This document shows positions 46,903 through 57,794 of a stretch of 64,000 nucleotides of DNA, piece by piece. The stretch's first letter is position 1. The number at the start of each line of letters is the position of its first letter. The translations under genes were made by a program, and so were the position numbers. Source of the DNA: Magnolia sinica (taxonomy: Eukaryota > Streptophyta > Magnoliopsida > Magnoliales > Magnoliaceae); contig NC_080578.1 in NCBI RefSeq assembly GCF_029962835.1, forward strand, positions 29,653,001 through 29,717,000. Reading direction: 5' to 3'. The notes under the pieces are model-generated. The model ran no database searches, was not told the DNA's origin, and saw only the letters and a program-made list of their open reading frames with translations.

Positions 46903-49499
46903 CAACTGGATCCAAGACTTTTGTAGCTAGGAAGATGTTTTTAATGGTGGCCTTCAATCCCCATTTCTTCTTGTGGTTTGGTCCGCTTTGGATATCCCTC
47001 AGTTTTGATCTAATGTCCTAAAATGAACTAGAAAAACAGATGGACGGTATGGATGATACACATGCACCACGATGGGCCCCATGGAATTTGGTCACCCCTT
47101 CGCTGTTGGTCGTGATAATGGACCAATGCTTGGGATCTAGCGAGTGTTTCTCGGAAGCCATTTATCAAAGGGTATCAAGCCTATAAACCTTTGATACGGG
47201 CAATTAGGGGATGGATCACAACCGTCCAATTGCCAGATCCCAAAATTCCATAGCGATTAGAGGCTCATAGTTATCTGATCCTTCGGCCTTTGGTGATGGT
47301 TTAGAGAGGTTTAGAGTAACGGCTGGTAAGTATTCCTGTGGATAGAATGGTTAGAAACAGCCAACTGCTGCTTCTTTTTTAACATTTTTGCCTTCATGAG
47401 GTGGCCTACCAGCTGGTCGGTTCGGATTGATCCACAGATTCAGGCATTTGATCTAGCATGACGACCGTATATTAAAGAGCGTACAAGGGTGTTAATGATG
47501 CCATCGAGGTCATAAGCATGACGTGGTCCACGTCATGGGCATGAACCATGGTTCATGGTGACCTAAATGGCTCAGACGGAAACATACCTACCATTTTATG
47601 GACCCTACATCGTAACAGTAACCGCACACCGGAGGACACTTTGGGCTGCTTAACAGGTTCGAAATTACCCACCTTGGAAATTTCACCACCCTTGCGTCAT
47701 GATCGTGTTTTAAAGTAACGTCCGGAACCCGCACCTGTCCCAGTACCTCACAACCTTTCAAATCAGGGCACGGATGACACATGATACGCCCACGTGGCGT
47801 CCTTTAATTAATTGGACTTTGTATGTCCACTGCTCTGCTGGAGGCTATCCGCGTCCCTCAATTCAAGCTTCGTAGACCTGAAGGGGCCCTACTCATCTCG
47901 ACTTGCCTCGGATGTGTTGGGACAACTCGGACTGAATCGCCCTTTAACTCGGTGAACTTCAAAAGGTAGGCCTGTGTGGAGCCTATCCATGATATGTATA
48001 CAAGATCCGCTCCGTCCATCTAGCGTGTCCTTTGGGTCTAAAGTCAAGGCGCGGCTCTGGTGGATCCCGGATCCACCGAGATGCGTGGACCCTGACTGTG
48101 GGGCCCACCTTGATGTATGTGACTGCATCCACACTATCCATCTGTACTGAAGACTCATTTTAGGGGAAGCTGATCAAAATCTCAGATGGATCATAGTACA
48201 GTAAACAGTAGTAATTGACCATTGAAAACTTCTCGTAGGCCATGAAATTTTTGGATAAGATGATATTTGCGTGGTCTCTTCGTATGGGCCTTTGTGACCT
48301 TATCAACAGGTTGGACGGCAAATAAACATTAAGGTGGAGTTCATGAAGTTTTTAATGGTGGGGATTCAATCACGACTATTTCCTGTAGTGTGGTCCACAT
48401 AGGATTTGGGCGTGCTTCATTTTTTGGATTATACCCTTAAATGAGCTTTGAAAATGGTTAAACAGTGTAGATATAATGCACATACATCAATGCGAGCCCC
48501 ACAGTCACGGGTCCCACCCACCTCGGTGGATCCGGGTCTCACCTAATCCGCTTCCCTAAAGCCAAGCGAAAACATAACTGAGATGGGCCATGGTCCATGA
48601 TGCTGGGAACATTGGGGAAGGTGCCTCCTATTGAAAATGATTTTATATTGGGTTTGGTGTCCATTTATGTATCCATCTAACCCATCTAACCCATTCACAG
48701 GATGCATAATCGAAAGGTTTATGTAAAGGCAAGACAAAACTCTTCCAATGTTACGGTGGGCCGCACCACTTGAATTTAGAGTTTAAGAAAGGTTTTCACG
48801 CTATCTCCTTTGGTGTGGCCCATCTAAGTATAGGATCAGACCCTTTTTTTCATAATGAACAGTTTGGATGCTACACAAACATAGAAAGACCCTACATACA
48901 GCTCAAATATGCCATCTCAGCCATCTAAATTGCTAGACATGCTGCGGATGGATTGAGCATATTTCTAAGATCAAAATGAATTTTTGAAGAGAATATATAC
49001 ACACACACACACGATTTGAAGGGAAGTAGCCCGTGTCGGCCGACACAAGACGTTTTTCGGTTGTGACCGATAAAGTGCAGAAAAAGCGATGTGGGGCCCT
49101 GGGACACTTTTTTCGCTTAGTTGTCTTGACTGGGTTTGTCAGCTTTTATCAGCTATACTTAAATATACTTGCAGGATCCGGACCTTCTTGCTTGAAGGCT
49201 TCTTTTGCCACACACACAACGCTGCTTGGCATACACTGCACAATATCATATGTGGGAGTGCAAGCAAGATGGACGGATATTTGGATGCTGTAGATGACAT
49301 GATCAACTGTGTGGTCACCGTATTCCACGGTAGCGATGATGAGCTACTTCCCTTGGAATGCAGCTATGCAGTCCGATCAAAAATCCCAAGAGCTAATATT
49401 AAGGTGATCGAGAAGAAAGATCACATCACTATTGTAGTTGGACGGCAGAAAGCTTTTGCTAGAGAATTAGAAGAGATATGGAAGAAATCGAGTGGCTGA
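44460..49499 (+). CDS. BDG: BODYGUARD-like alpha/beta hydrolase (cuticle biogenesis)
   Basis: Four exons are joined in phase: 44460-45036, 45120-45448, 45539-45738 and 49175-49499. All introns have GT..AG borders. They give 476 residues, the size of Arabidopsis BODYGUARD1. I start at the ATG in TATCATGGGC because an upstream in-frame TTG is not a plant start. The N-terminus has a hydrophobic stretch (about residues 20-46) before EAEWKPCYC. IPRWSDCDCKTCTSW follows, then the hydrolase fold: oxyanion HGF at 203-205, nucleophile AHSLG with Ser277, the acid in HGSDDELLP (Asp424), and DHITIVVG with His452. BDG proteins act at the epidermal cell periphery and are needed for a normal cutin layer; their substrate is unsettled. 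No stop or frameshift was seen, so it is probably functional. The third intron is 3.4 kb and full of MITEs. Confidence 0.95.
45854..46052. repeat. Small MITE with CCGGACAATT ends (intron 3)
   Basis: The inverted ends CCGGACAATT and AATTGTCCGG enclose about 180 bp with GGTATGGCCCACCTGAATTT. No clear target duplication was identified. Confidence 0.6.
46585..46662. repeat. (AT)n microsatellite
   Basis: A pure AT run of about 78 bases beside the nested MITE. It creates Ile/Tyr-repeat ORFs that are not genes. Confidence 0.95.
46663..46843. repeat. Nested MITE, about 180 bp
   Basis: The imperfect inverted ends are GGAAAAGGTTCTATG (left) and CATAGTACCATTTCTC (right). The inside has ATGAGGTTAACCTCATG. 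It sits between AT and AC/AT tracts, in line with insertion at a TA-rich site. Confidence 0.6.
46847..46902. repeat. (CA)n(TA)n microsatellite
   Basis: An AC run of about 32 bases passes into an AT run of about 20 bases. Confidence 0.95.
48048..48556. repeat. Fold-back repeat copy E with a 9-bp flanking duplication
   Basis: The left end GCGGCTCTGGTGGATCCCGG and the right end, inverted, GCGGATTAGGTGAGACCCGG both continue into ATCCACCGAG and GACTGTGGGGC. The flanks TAAAGTCAA (48039-48047) and TAAAGCCAA (48557-48565) match at 8 of 9 bases, the size made by Mutator-like elements. Confidence 0.8.
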
Positions 49500-49790
49500 G
49501 ATTATAGAAAACGTGCAATTATCTAATCACGATTTCTTTTTACTAAGGAAGAAAAAAAAAAAATCGAGATTGGTAGTTTCTTATTCAAGTGTGAAATGGG
49601 CCATGTGTAGTTTTTATATGTTCTTTTATTGTGATTACTCATTATTCGAGTGGGAAGTGTTTAATTATTAATTATGATAATTATGTTAATTTCAAACGGA
49701 GATAATGAATTAAAAGCGATGAAGCTTTTACTTGGGGTCTTTTCTCTTGGGGATTGATATTTTTCCCGCTCAAATGTACTTTAATGGCCC
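49500..49790 (+). other. 3' untranslated region of the hydrolase gene (approximate)
   Basis: AT-rich sequence after the TGA, with TTGTGATTACTC and AATGAATTAAAAG but no canonical AATAAA. The end is not defined. Confidence 0.35.
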
Positions 49791-50210
49791 ACACGGACAC
49801 TTTGTGGCCCACCTTTTAGTTGCTTGGACCATGGATGTTGGCACACGTGGCAGTGAAAATGAACAGTTAAAAGATTAACTAACAGTCCACATTCCATTTA
49901 CTTGTATGGACCACCTGGTTTTGGACCGTGGAATTTACACGATAGGGCTCACCTGATGAACGGCTTTGATGAAGCTGATTGGCACTTGTAGCACATTTGG
50001 CATCTCTCTCTGTCGTGGTATTGTATCGCCTATCTGGATCGGCCGAAGGCATTAAAGCCCGGTCACGTTAATGCACTGCATTGGATGTCAGAAATATTAA
50101 CAGCAGTGCTATAAATGTAAGAATAAGTAGGTTTTACGACCCTTGGATCTGTTTTTGCTATGTGCTGTCATGGGTCTCTCTCTCACCGCTTAAGTCATGG
50201 TTGGACGTGG
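49791..50210. other. Intergenic, no gene seen
   Basis: Holds GGCCCAC words (49780-49815) typical of the surrounding repeats. Nothing coding. Confidence 0.4.
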
Positions 50211-50646
50211 ATTGAGTACTACCCCCTCCTGTCTAGAGCTGGGCACTGACAGGGGCTGTGTGGGGCCACCGTGCTGTATGGGTTTTATTCCCAGTACCAT
50301 CCATCCATTGTTCAATATCATTTTAGGGTATAAGTCCAAAAATGTGAGGTCAGGGAAGTTTTGATCAAGCTAATATTTATATTTTTCCTTGGATCAACTC
50401 TATGTGACCTTACAAACAGGTTGGGTGGAAAATAAACATCATGGTGGACCTTATGAAAGTTTCGACAGACATCATTATCACCGCTGCTTCCTTTGGTGTG
50501 GTCCGCTTGAGCCTTGGATCTCACTCTTTATTGGACTAATACCTTAAAATAACATGGTATAATGGATGGATAAAACCCATACCTCATGGTGGGCCCCTCA
50601 GAGCCATGCCTGTGCCAACTCAGGACAGGTGGGGTAGTACGCAATT
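50211..50646. repeat. Fold-back repeat copy F, 436 bp
   Basis: The left end ATTGAGTACTACCCCCTCCT and the right end, inverted, AATTGCGTACTACCCCACCT match. The arms continue through CTG and GGGCC to CATCCATCCATTGT. The centre is collinear with copies C and E. Confidence 0.85.
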
Positions 50647-50789
50647 CATGTCGGTGGTGGTTCTATTTTCTTTTAAAATTCCTAGAGGATCCACCTCATT
50701 GGGTTCTAACCCTAGTTATTCTAGTGGTAGGGATACATACGTACCAGCTTAACTAATGACTTGGGAGACGCTGCATTTTATTGTGGTTA

Positions 50790-51200
50790 TGATCGGAGGC
50801 TCTGCGGAGCTCATGGTGATTTTTGTGTTATATACACTCCGTGGACTATCTATTTCTCCCCTTCATCTTTTGATATGATCCAAAAAATGAGGGATATCAA
50901 AAACTCAAGTAAGCCACACCGGTGAGAAACAATGGGGATGGAAACATCTACTCTTCAAACCTTTGTGGGGCGACCGTGATGTTTATATGGCATCTAATAC
51001 GTTCATGACGTGATTTCAACTGAATGAAGGGAAAACATAAATATTAACCAAACACAAAATTTCTGTAGCTCCAAGAAGGTTTTCATGATGGGTGTCCAAT
51101 TTTTATTATTAATATACTGTGCTGCGGCACTTGAGTTTTGTATTTCTTCATGTTTGGGTTCGTGTCCTAAAATGAGGTCGCAGCTAGACAAAGTGCATAT
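50790..51200. repeat. Fold-back repeat copy G, decayed
   Basis: Arm words TGATCCAAAAAATGAGGGAT..AGTAAGCCACACCGG at the left and GTCCTAAAATGAGGTCGC at the right, with TGGCATCTAATACGTTCATG in the centre. The terminal parts are poorly conserved. Confidence 0.65.
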
Positions 51201-51837
51201 AACTTGTTAAAAATCCCTCGACACACTATCCTCTAATGATTCGAAATTTTAGAGCAAATGGATATTTGAAATGATATCAGATTATAGAATGCAGCAAGTC
51301 ATGCTTCTGTAATATATTCTCCTACATGATGTCAGGGAAATCAACGCCAACTTGTTTATGGAGTGAGTTTGGGATCCCCTGTAGTCCTTTCAAGCATTTC
51401 CATAATGGTAAGCTATAATGGCTGTTACAGCCAAATTTCTTTTTGAAACATTGTAATAGCCCCGTGACAATCGTTTTAGGATATATCTTTCTTAACACCA
51501 TTATGGCTCCATAAAACGTGATGATCCTATCATTACCATTACAGCCATTACCTAACCGATTTTGGATACATGGTTAAAAGCAAGCCGACCCATCTCATCT
51601 CATCTAGTAATTAACTGCAATGGGAACTAGTTGATATCTTGAAAATTGCTTAGGGCTAGATTACTATGTGCGTTTTCACCGGTTTAAATGTAGTGGTGAG
51701 CGGATTATATGTTCGCAGTTCAGATGGACTAGGTCATGGGTCCCATTGTGAAATGGGGCATATATAATAGCCTGAAAATCAGATTGATCATTGCATTTTC
51801 AGGACGCTCTCATATAGGACATCAGAACCATTAAACA
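51201..51837. other. Intergenic, no gene seen
   Basis: No coding signal; 51400-51560 has short inverted words (GGCTGTTACAGCC, CATTACAGCCATTAC), perhaps a decayed MITE. Confidence 0.35.
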
Positions 51838-52190
51838 TGTTAACACAGAAATCTGGTTGGCTCCTTTTTGGACCTGCTTTCCTGCACAAAGAACAGACAA
51901 GGAAGACCCTTGCTAGAGCAGAGGACCCTCCGATGCCTAAGTCAGGAAAGGGATCTGGGTCTTTTCGAGTATTGATGTTTTAGGGTTAAATATAGTGCGT
52001 ACCTTTCACCATTAGAGGTATCTTATTTATATCTTTAGGAGAGGTGGCGTAGAGGGAATCTCCCTACTAAGTAGGTGCGTATTAAAGGTGGATTCAGATC
52101 CCGGATTAGTAGGAGGATCATCCAAAATCCTTGGCGAATATCTCGAGAGTCCAAGCGTGTCGCAGATATCCTCCAAGATCCTTGGAGAAG
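51838..52190 (-). repeat. 3' LTR of the Tat element, truncated
   Basis: Starts TGTTAACACAGAAATCTGG. It aligns for about 350 bp with 63475-63830 (GATGCCTAAGTCAG, CGTACCTTTCACC, TTATTTATATCTTTAGGAGA, GATATCCTCCAAGAT), roughly 85% by eye. Similarity then stops abruptly. Confidence 0.8.
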
Positions 52191-54176
52191 CTCTCATTTG
52201 GGCACCCCCTCTCCCCATACGAATTTGTCTTTGCCAAAGGAAAGAAAGAGAGAAAGAGAAAGAGAGAGAAGAAGAGAAGAAGAGTAAGAGTAGGAGTGGG
52301 GAGACTTTAGTGATTCTCTTCATCGGTTTCCTCTAAATAAAGTCATAGCCTTGATCGTTTTACTTTGCCGAATGAACCCCACTCGCGATTGGGAAATAAA
52401 AAATAAATCTACTTCCCAACCTAGGTTTTTCTAGGATGAATTGCATGAATTTCACATAGTTCTTGGTATGTGTATAGGAATTTATGGTTTTTCCCAAATC
52501 TCAGACCCTATGAGCTCAAAATTGGAGATTTCTTCCTAAAGGTGCAGACCATTATCTCTAGGTTATCTTTTATCAACCCTTAAGGGTCTCAATTAATGAT
52601 TAGTTGCTTGTAGATAAATTTGTGTTTGCTAATATGTTAACATTTTATTTTTGCTATAATATATGTTATTTGTTGAATATGGATGCTCACATGTTTGATG
52701 AAATGCCTGAATGGTGGAATGTGTTGTTTTGTCGATAGTCATGTACTTGATTTAATATTTAAGTAATTGTATTACTTTACGCATGCTCACATGTTTAATT
52801 TAATGCCTTACTGAATGTAGTATCTTAAGTATGCTTACATGTTCGATAAAATGCCTAAGTGGTTGTGCAGTAGAACCTATGCTATAATTTCATGATGTAG
52901 TCTTTAGTCCATAGAGATACTTAGGATTGCTAAGATGTTGGATCAGTTGGCTAACCGCCTGAACTAAAGGGGTGGCCCAAGTTAGGGCGGCTTCCCTAGG
53001 CTTGTTCGATCGACTCAGGTTGAACACGGACGACCAAAGGTAGCTGGACTACATAGGATGCTTGCGCCAAATGTCGGTTACGCTGGGATTCTCCCAGGTC
53101 AATCAAATTAGCACTAGCTAACTGATCATGTACGTTCACAATGTATGACACGACCAAATTGAATTTAAGATACTCCGTTCCTAATAAATGAGTCTATTCA
53201 TAATTGTTAGTGTGCTACGATTCCACTAAGACTCATGAGTCAGGTATGGTGGAATGGGGCACCGTGTCCGATCTGTCGACCTATGCTGGGGTGACGAGCC
53301 TCTCCATAGTGACCAGTGAGAACTAATGGAGGTAAAAGATTATTGTTCGAACAGCCCTTGTCAAATCACTTAGCCAATGGTTCCGTGTCAAAGTACTATT
53401 CAAATGACCCAGGCGTGAATGGAATTGGGTGACGAACCCTCTCCATTATGGTGGTTTGATTTTACGTGACATGCCCACACTTCAGAATTGAGTGATCATA
53501 CTTGGTGTTTGGATAATGACCCATATCGAATTGATCCTCATAACTTTGAGTGTCATGCCGTACTTTTGAAATTGTTGATTGGTAAGATAAATGGGTGATA
53601 CGTAAAGTTGGATCAAAGGACACTAGTAAGGAGCCGTTACGTTTGGTAATAAGCCACATGATCTGAATAAGAATTAAAATATGACGTTGGTATCCTAAGT
53701 TCGTTAATATGCTAGATAAATGGAACTCAATAATTACTAGGCTAATATATGCATCAATCGCATTGCATTATATAGGATGTGGTGATTTGGTGTTAGAGTC
53801 GCGTGATGAGAGAGTGTTAGCATTTGTGAAATAGGCGTTGAAGTCGCTTATGAGGAAGTGTTTGATTGTGAGGTACATGCATCATTTCATAATCTCATTC
53901 ATATATTTAACAAGAGTATTTAAGAAATACTTGATATCTTGTTTATCATTAACTGCATTGATTGAGTTGATAACATGTGTAACTTACAACTAATGGAACC
54001 ACTAAGTTATCTAATCACTCTCACTTGGGACGATGTTTTAAAACACTAATCAGGTAATATTATTAATGCAGGTACTAGCGAACCCTCAGATGGGTAGGCA
54101 TAAATTGGCTTGTGCCACCGTCATTATGTTTTGGATGATAGGGTAAAAATAGAAAACTTTACATTTTAATAATCTT

Positions 54177-54231
<55 letters not shown>

Positions 54232-54480
54232 GGCTTGTATAATTTTCATTTTGGGCAATCACCATTATTGGAATTGTATTTTTACTCTTAGCCATATATT
54301 TATTGACTATTGTTATCTCTACCTCACTTTGGATACACTAATTTAAATTACGCAACTCTGATTATTCATATGTTGAATAAATGTGAATCTGAATGAGGAC
54401 ACTCTGCATTTTTAAAATTAGCACTTGGGAACTCGGGATAGGAATTTATGTACTCGGGTACCAATTTTTGGGGTGTTACA
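52191..54480 (+). repeat. Gypsy LTR (Tekay-like) inserted in the Tat element; left end unclear
   Basis: Ends CTCGGGTACCAATTTTTGGG then GTGTTACA at 54480, like the 3' end of a plus-strand Tekay LTR. The interior has no gene. A GA-rich tract lies at 52240-52300. No matching TG start or target duplication was found on the left, so it may be truncated. Confidence 0.5.
54181..54228. repeat. (AT)n microsatellite
   Basis: A pure AT run of about 48 bases. Confidence 0.95.
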
Positions 54481-55470
54481 CGACCTTCAAAAGCAAGGGG
54501 AAGGTTGGGCCTCCGTCCTTGGTGGCCAAGGAGGTGGTGGAGGATGTGCTGAGCTCGGCTCCCGCCACCACTGTTCTCGAGGTGGCTGAGGAGTTTGGCG
54601 GGTCTGCTTCACTCATAGAGGATAGTTCGGCTGGGGCCCAAGCAGTTGTGGGGGCATCTGTCGAGCTTCCTGTTCCTCAAGTGAGGGGATCTTCCAGTGG
54701 CCAAGGCAAAAGGGTCAGAGGTCTCCCAAGTTGGCTTGAGCGACACTAGAGAGCCTCTTACCCTGGGTAGATCAGCATGTCCCCGATGCTGAGTTTGCCC
54801 GTGTGATGGATACACCGCCGGATGGAGTCATTGTCTAGCTAGTGAAGCTCTTCTTTAAGGTAGGTTTACCTCCCTTAAGATGGCTTGTCATTTTCTTCTT
54901 GCTTTAGTTTAACATTGCTTCTCCTCTCTTCCCTTTTTGTAGTACGCCCCTTCCCTGCTTAACGTGCATCGGGAGCTGGCGTGCGTTCAGACAAAAGTCA
55001 AAGTAGTGGAGGCGGCATTGCTGAGGAAGGGTGTTAAAGCCGAGTAACTTCACGCTGAGGCCGCACAGTCCAGCGCCAAAGCCGAGTAGCTTCGGTCTGC
55101 CTTGAAGACTAAGGAGGAAAGTTAGGTAGCTGAGTTAAAGGCTTCGAAGAAGCTGCTCATCAAGGCTTTGGAGAGGGGGGCTCGGTGGAAGTTGGACTCG
55201 GCTTGGTTAAAATGCTCTTTCAATGTGAAGATTAAAGAGGCCCAAGCAGTTGTCGCTTCGGCCAGGGTGACCGTTGTGGAGGAGTTCACGTGTTCTAAGG
55301 AATACACGGAGGACAGGGATGCCCTGTATGACACCATTTATGAGAGGTGCCTCGAGGATATAAAAAGGGCACATCCCGAGCTCGACCTCTCGACTTACGA
55401 GGAGGTCGACTTAGATCATAAGGTGCCTCCAGAGGATTCGCCGTCCGAGCCGCCCCCTGCAGCATCGTGA
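54481..55470 (+). pseudogene. Antisense extra ORF of the Tat element (gypsy-type transposon PF04195-like)
   Basis: The plus-strand reading begins within TFKSKGKVGPPSLVAKEVVE (54481-54540) and passes a Ser/Gly/Pro-rich region. After two frame changes it continues as KEAQAVVASARVTVVEEFTC (55224-55280) and ends YERCLEDIKRAHPELDLSTY, EEVDLDHKVPPEDSPSEPPP, AAS at the stop at 55468-55470. The coiled-coil middle and the AHPELDLS..acidic, Pro-rich end are typical of the 'putative gypsy type transposon' ORF. This ORF lies antisense between pol and the 3' LTR of Tat elements. Its N-terminus is lost at the LTR insertion. Position and strand fit. Confidence 0.7.
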
Positions 55471-55949
55471 CTTCTTCCTCTTCTTGTCTCATTGTAATTT
55501 TTTAAGTTTTTACAATGTACTCTCCCAAACCATTTTTAATGAAATAAGACATATCTGGTTCATTTCTTTAGTCATTTGTGTAGTTTGATAAATTTAACGA
55601 CGGGTATGTCGATGTCTTGTGCCGAGGTTGAACCCTTGGTCGTTTTTACCTTATGAATCTATGATCCTTGGTCGAGCACTTCCATAGATCAAATACTTCT
55701 ATATTTTCAGAGTATCATTTTTGCCGCTATTTGTGCAGCCCGAGTAGTTATAATTCATAGCCCGACCTCTTCTTGAAGGGTCGGTCCTTCAGTAAGGGCT
55801 ACTCTTCCCCTATATTACGGGAAGCTCTTAGTAAATTTTTAGTAGACGGATCATTTATAGATGTAGAGGTAGAAAGAAAAATGCGTCCTAGCTTTGTGTT
55901 TTTTTATTGCAATAGTATTAACGTTATAGATTAAAAACAACAAACAAGT
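55471..55949. other. Tat internal sequence, no gene seen
   Basis: Spacer between the antisense ORF and the inserted Copia-like LTR. Confidence 0.4.
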
Positions 55950-57790
55950 AGATTCGGGGTTAAAAAGGAGAACTTAAGAAATCCTAAAGGGGGGGTGAAT
56001 AGGACTATGCTGAATAATTGAATAAAGTGTTGAATAATAAATAAATCAGAGATCTCAATTGCCTAAGTATTGAGACGTTGATTCCAAATTATTTGTGGGA
56101 CAACCTTCACCTAAAAGTTTAAGCCGGACAACCTTAAATCATGAATTCCTTTAAAATCAAAATCCTAAACTTTGCAAGAGTAAATAAAAATAAATATTAC
56201 AATCATTCACCACTTGAACTAAAATGTTTAAGCCGGACAACCTTAAATCAAGAATTCCTTTAAAATCAAAATCCCAAACTTTGCAAGAGTAAATAAAAAT
56301 AAATATTACAATCATTCACCACTTGAATTAAAATGTAAATATAACCATTCACCACATAAAAGATAAAAACATTCACCATATAACTCAGAGAATTATATTG
56401 GTTCGGTGTGTCAACAACTGTTCTAAAACAACCACACCTACTCTACTCCTAAAATAAAATTACTCTCCATGTAATCTTGGCTTTCACTATGAAAAAGGTT
56501 TTCTCAATATTAACTTTAAACCTGATACACTTGTGATTTTATGAGGATATCACAATCAAACCCCTTATTAAAATTTTCTGGCTATCTCAAACAAAACGTA
56601 CACTGAGATTTTCTTACTATCTCAGAAAAACCAAACAAAGAATTGAAGGTATACTTATGTTTACCATAGAAGACGTATCAGAAGTTGTAGCCGAAGAACC
56701 GCTTTCTTAAATGTTGATTGTTTAATGTTCAGTAAGATAGAAAATGGTCCAGGGTTCTATTGATTTTAATTAAGTTCAAACTAGCGGCTACTTGAGTTAA
56801 TTCTTTTAAATCTCAAAAGAATAGTAGTATTTACCCTCTTTAGAATTAGAATGAAAGAATCTGAGATTAAGGGAATTAAACAAAAGATATAAATAAAATT
56901 TATAAATACCGTTCAATAACTTGCTAATAACTGGAGCTTCTCTCTCTCTTACAAAAGAATTTTGATAATAATGATTGATATTTCGGATTGAGAGAGAACC
57001 TCAATTTATAGGCAAAGAAGTTGAATTTTCGAATGGCCCGAGACAGTCTTCAACTAGCCCTAGCAGACCGAATTTTGTTCAACGAACTTCGGATCACGCG
57101 GGATAAGATTTATCCAAACTTCAACTAGCCCGAGGACCAGTTTAACTAGTCGAAGAGCTCTGTTCGAGTAATCGAATTTGGTCCTCGATTGGTCAAAGAT
57201 CTCAAAATTTGAAATGATTTAGTTGCTGGACTTGGAGCCAAATTTTCTTGAGATGGTCGAATGTCAAGCTTCAATTAGTCGAACAAAAAATTTGACTGGT
57301 TGAATTTATAACCATAATTCAGTTTTACTTCAACTTAAACTTAGACTGGCCAAGAAAACTCAAACTAGTCGAACCAGACCTTAGGCTGATCAAATTCCAA
57401 GCAAACGTAAGTATAAAAACTCAATTTAAATAATTTTTGAAAGCACCAAATCCTAAGGTTTTTCTATGGTTTTATAATACCTGAGATATATGAAATATCT
57501 GAACTTCTTTGTCTTGAACTTGATCACTGACTTCATCTTAACTTTTGAGCTTGATCCTTCACTTAAATATCAGTTAATCATTAGCTTGATTTTCTCTTAA
57601 GAATTAACCAGACTTTAGCTTGATCTTCTCTTGAGAATGTACCAGACTTGAGCTTGATCTTCTCTTGACCTTGAAGTTGATCTTTTCTTGATGTTGGACC
57701 GGTCTTGAAGATCTCTTGTCAAGTTATTTTGACTATATGAAATTTGACAACTAAAGTGTGCTTTAATCATTTTAGCACTTATAGGAGTGC
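55950..57790 (-). repeat. Copia-type LTR inserted in the Tat element (solo, approximate ends)
   Basis: The minus strand contains AGTCCTATTCACCCCCCC near 56000, the hallmark word also found in the LTR at 12504. ACTAGTCGAA/TTCAACTAG words cluster at 57040-57400 in the place where the other LTRs have TCGA palindromes. No internal region is present. The ends and target duplication were not found with certainty. Confidence 0.55.
56118..56335. repeat. 109-bp tandem duplication
   Basis: TTTAAGCCGGACAACCTTAA at 56118 recurs at 56227, and the two units differ by only three or four bases. It is inside the Copia-type LTR and recent compared with the LTR's own decay. Confidence 0.9.
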
Positions 57791-57794
57791 TCGG

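Larger units (their letters stand above)
46361..47095. repeat. Fold-back repeat copy D, interrupted (intron 3)
   Basis: The outer ends GTGAGCAAACTCCGTGGGGC and, inverted, GTGACCAAATTCCATGGGGC match. The centre of the repeat is replaced by AT/AC tracts and a second small MITE. Confidence 0.8.
45739..49174 (+). other. Intron 3 of the BODYGUARD-like gene, expanded by MITEs
   Basis: It begins GTAAACC after CGAAACAG and ends ATATACTTGCAG; the split Arg codon AG|G keeps the frame. It carries a palindromic MITE (45854-46052), two fold-back repeats, a nested small MITE and two dinucleotide tracts. The other two introns are only 83 and 90 bp. Confidence 0.93.
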
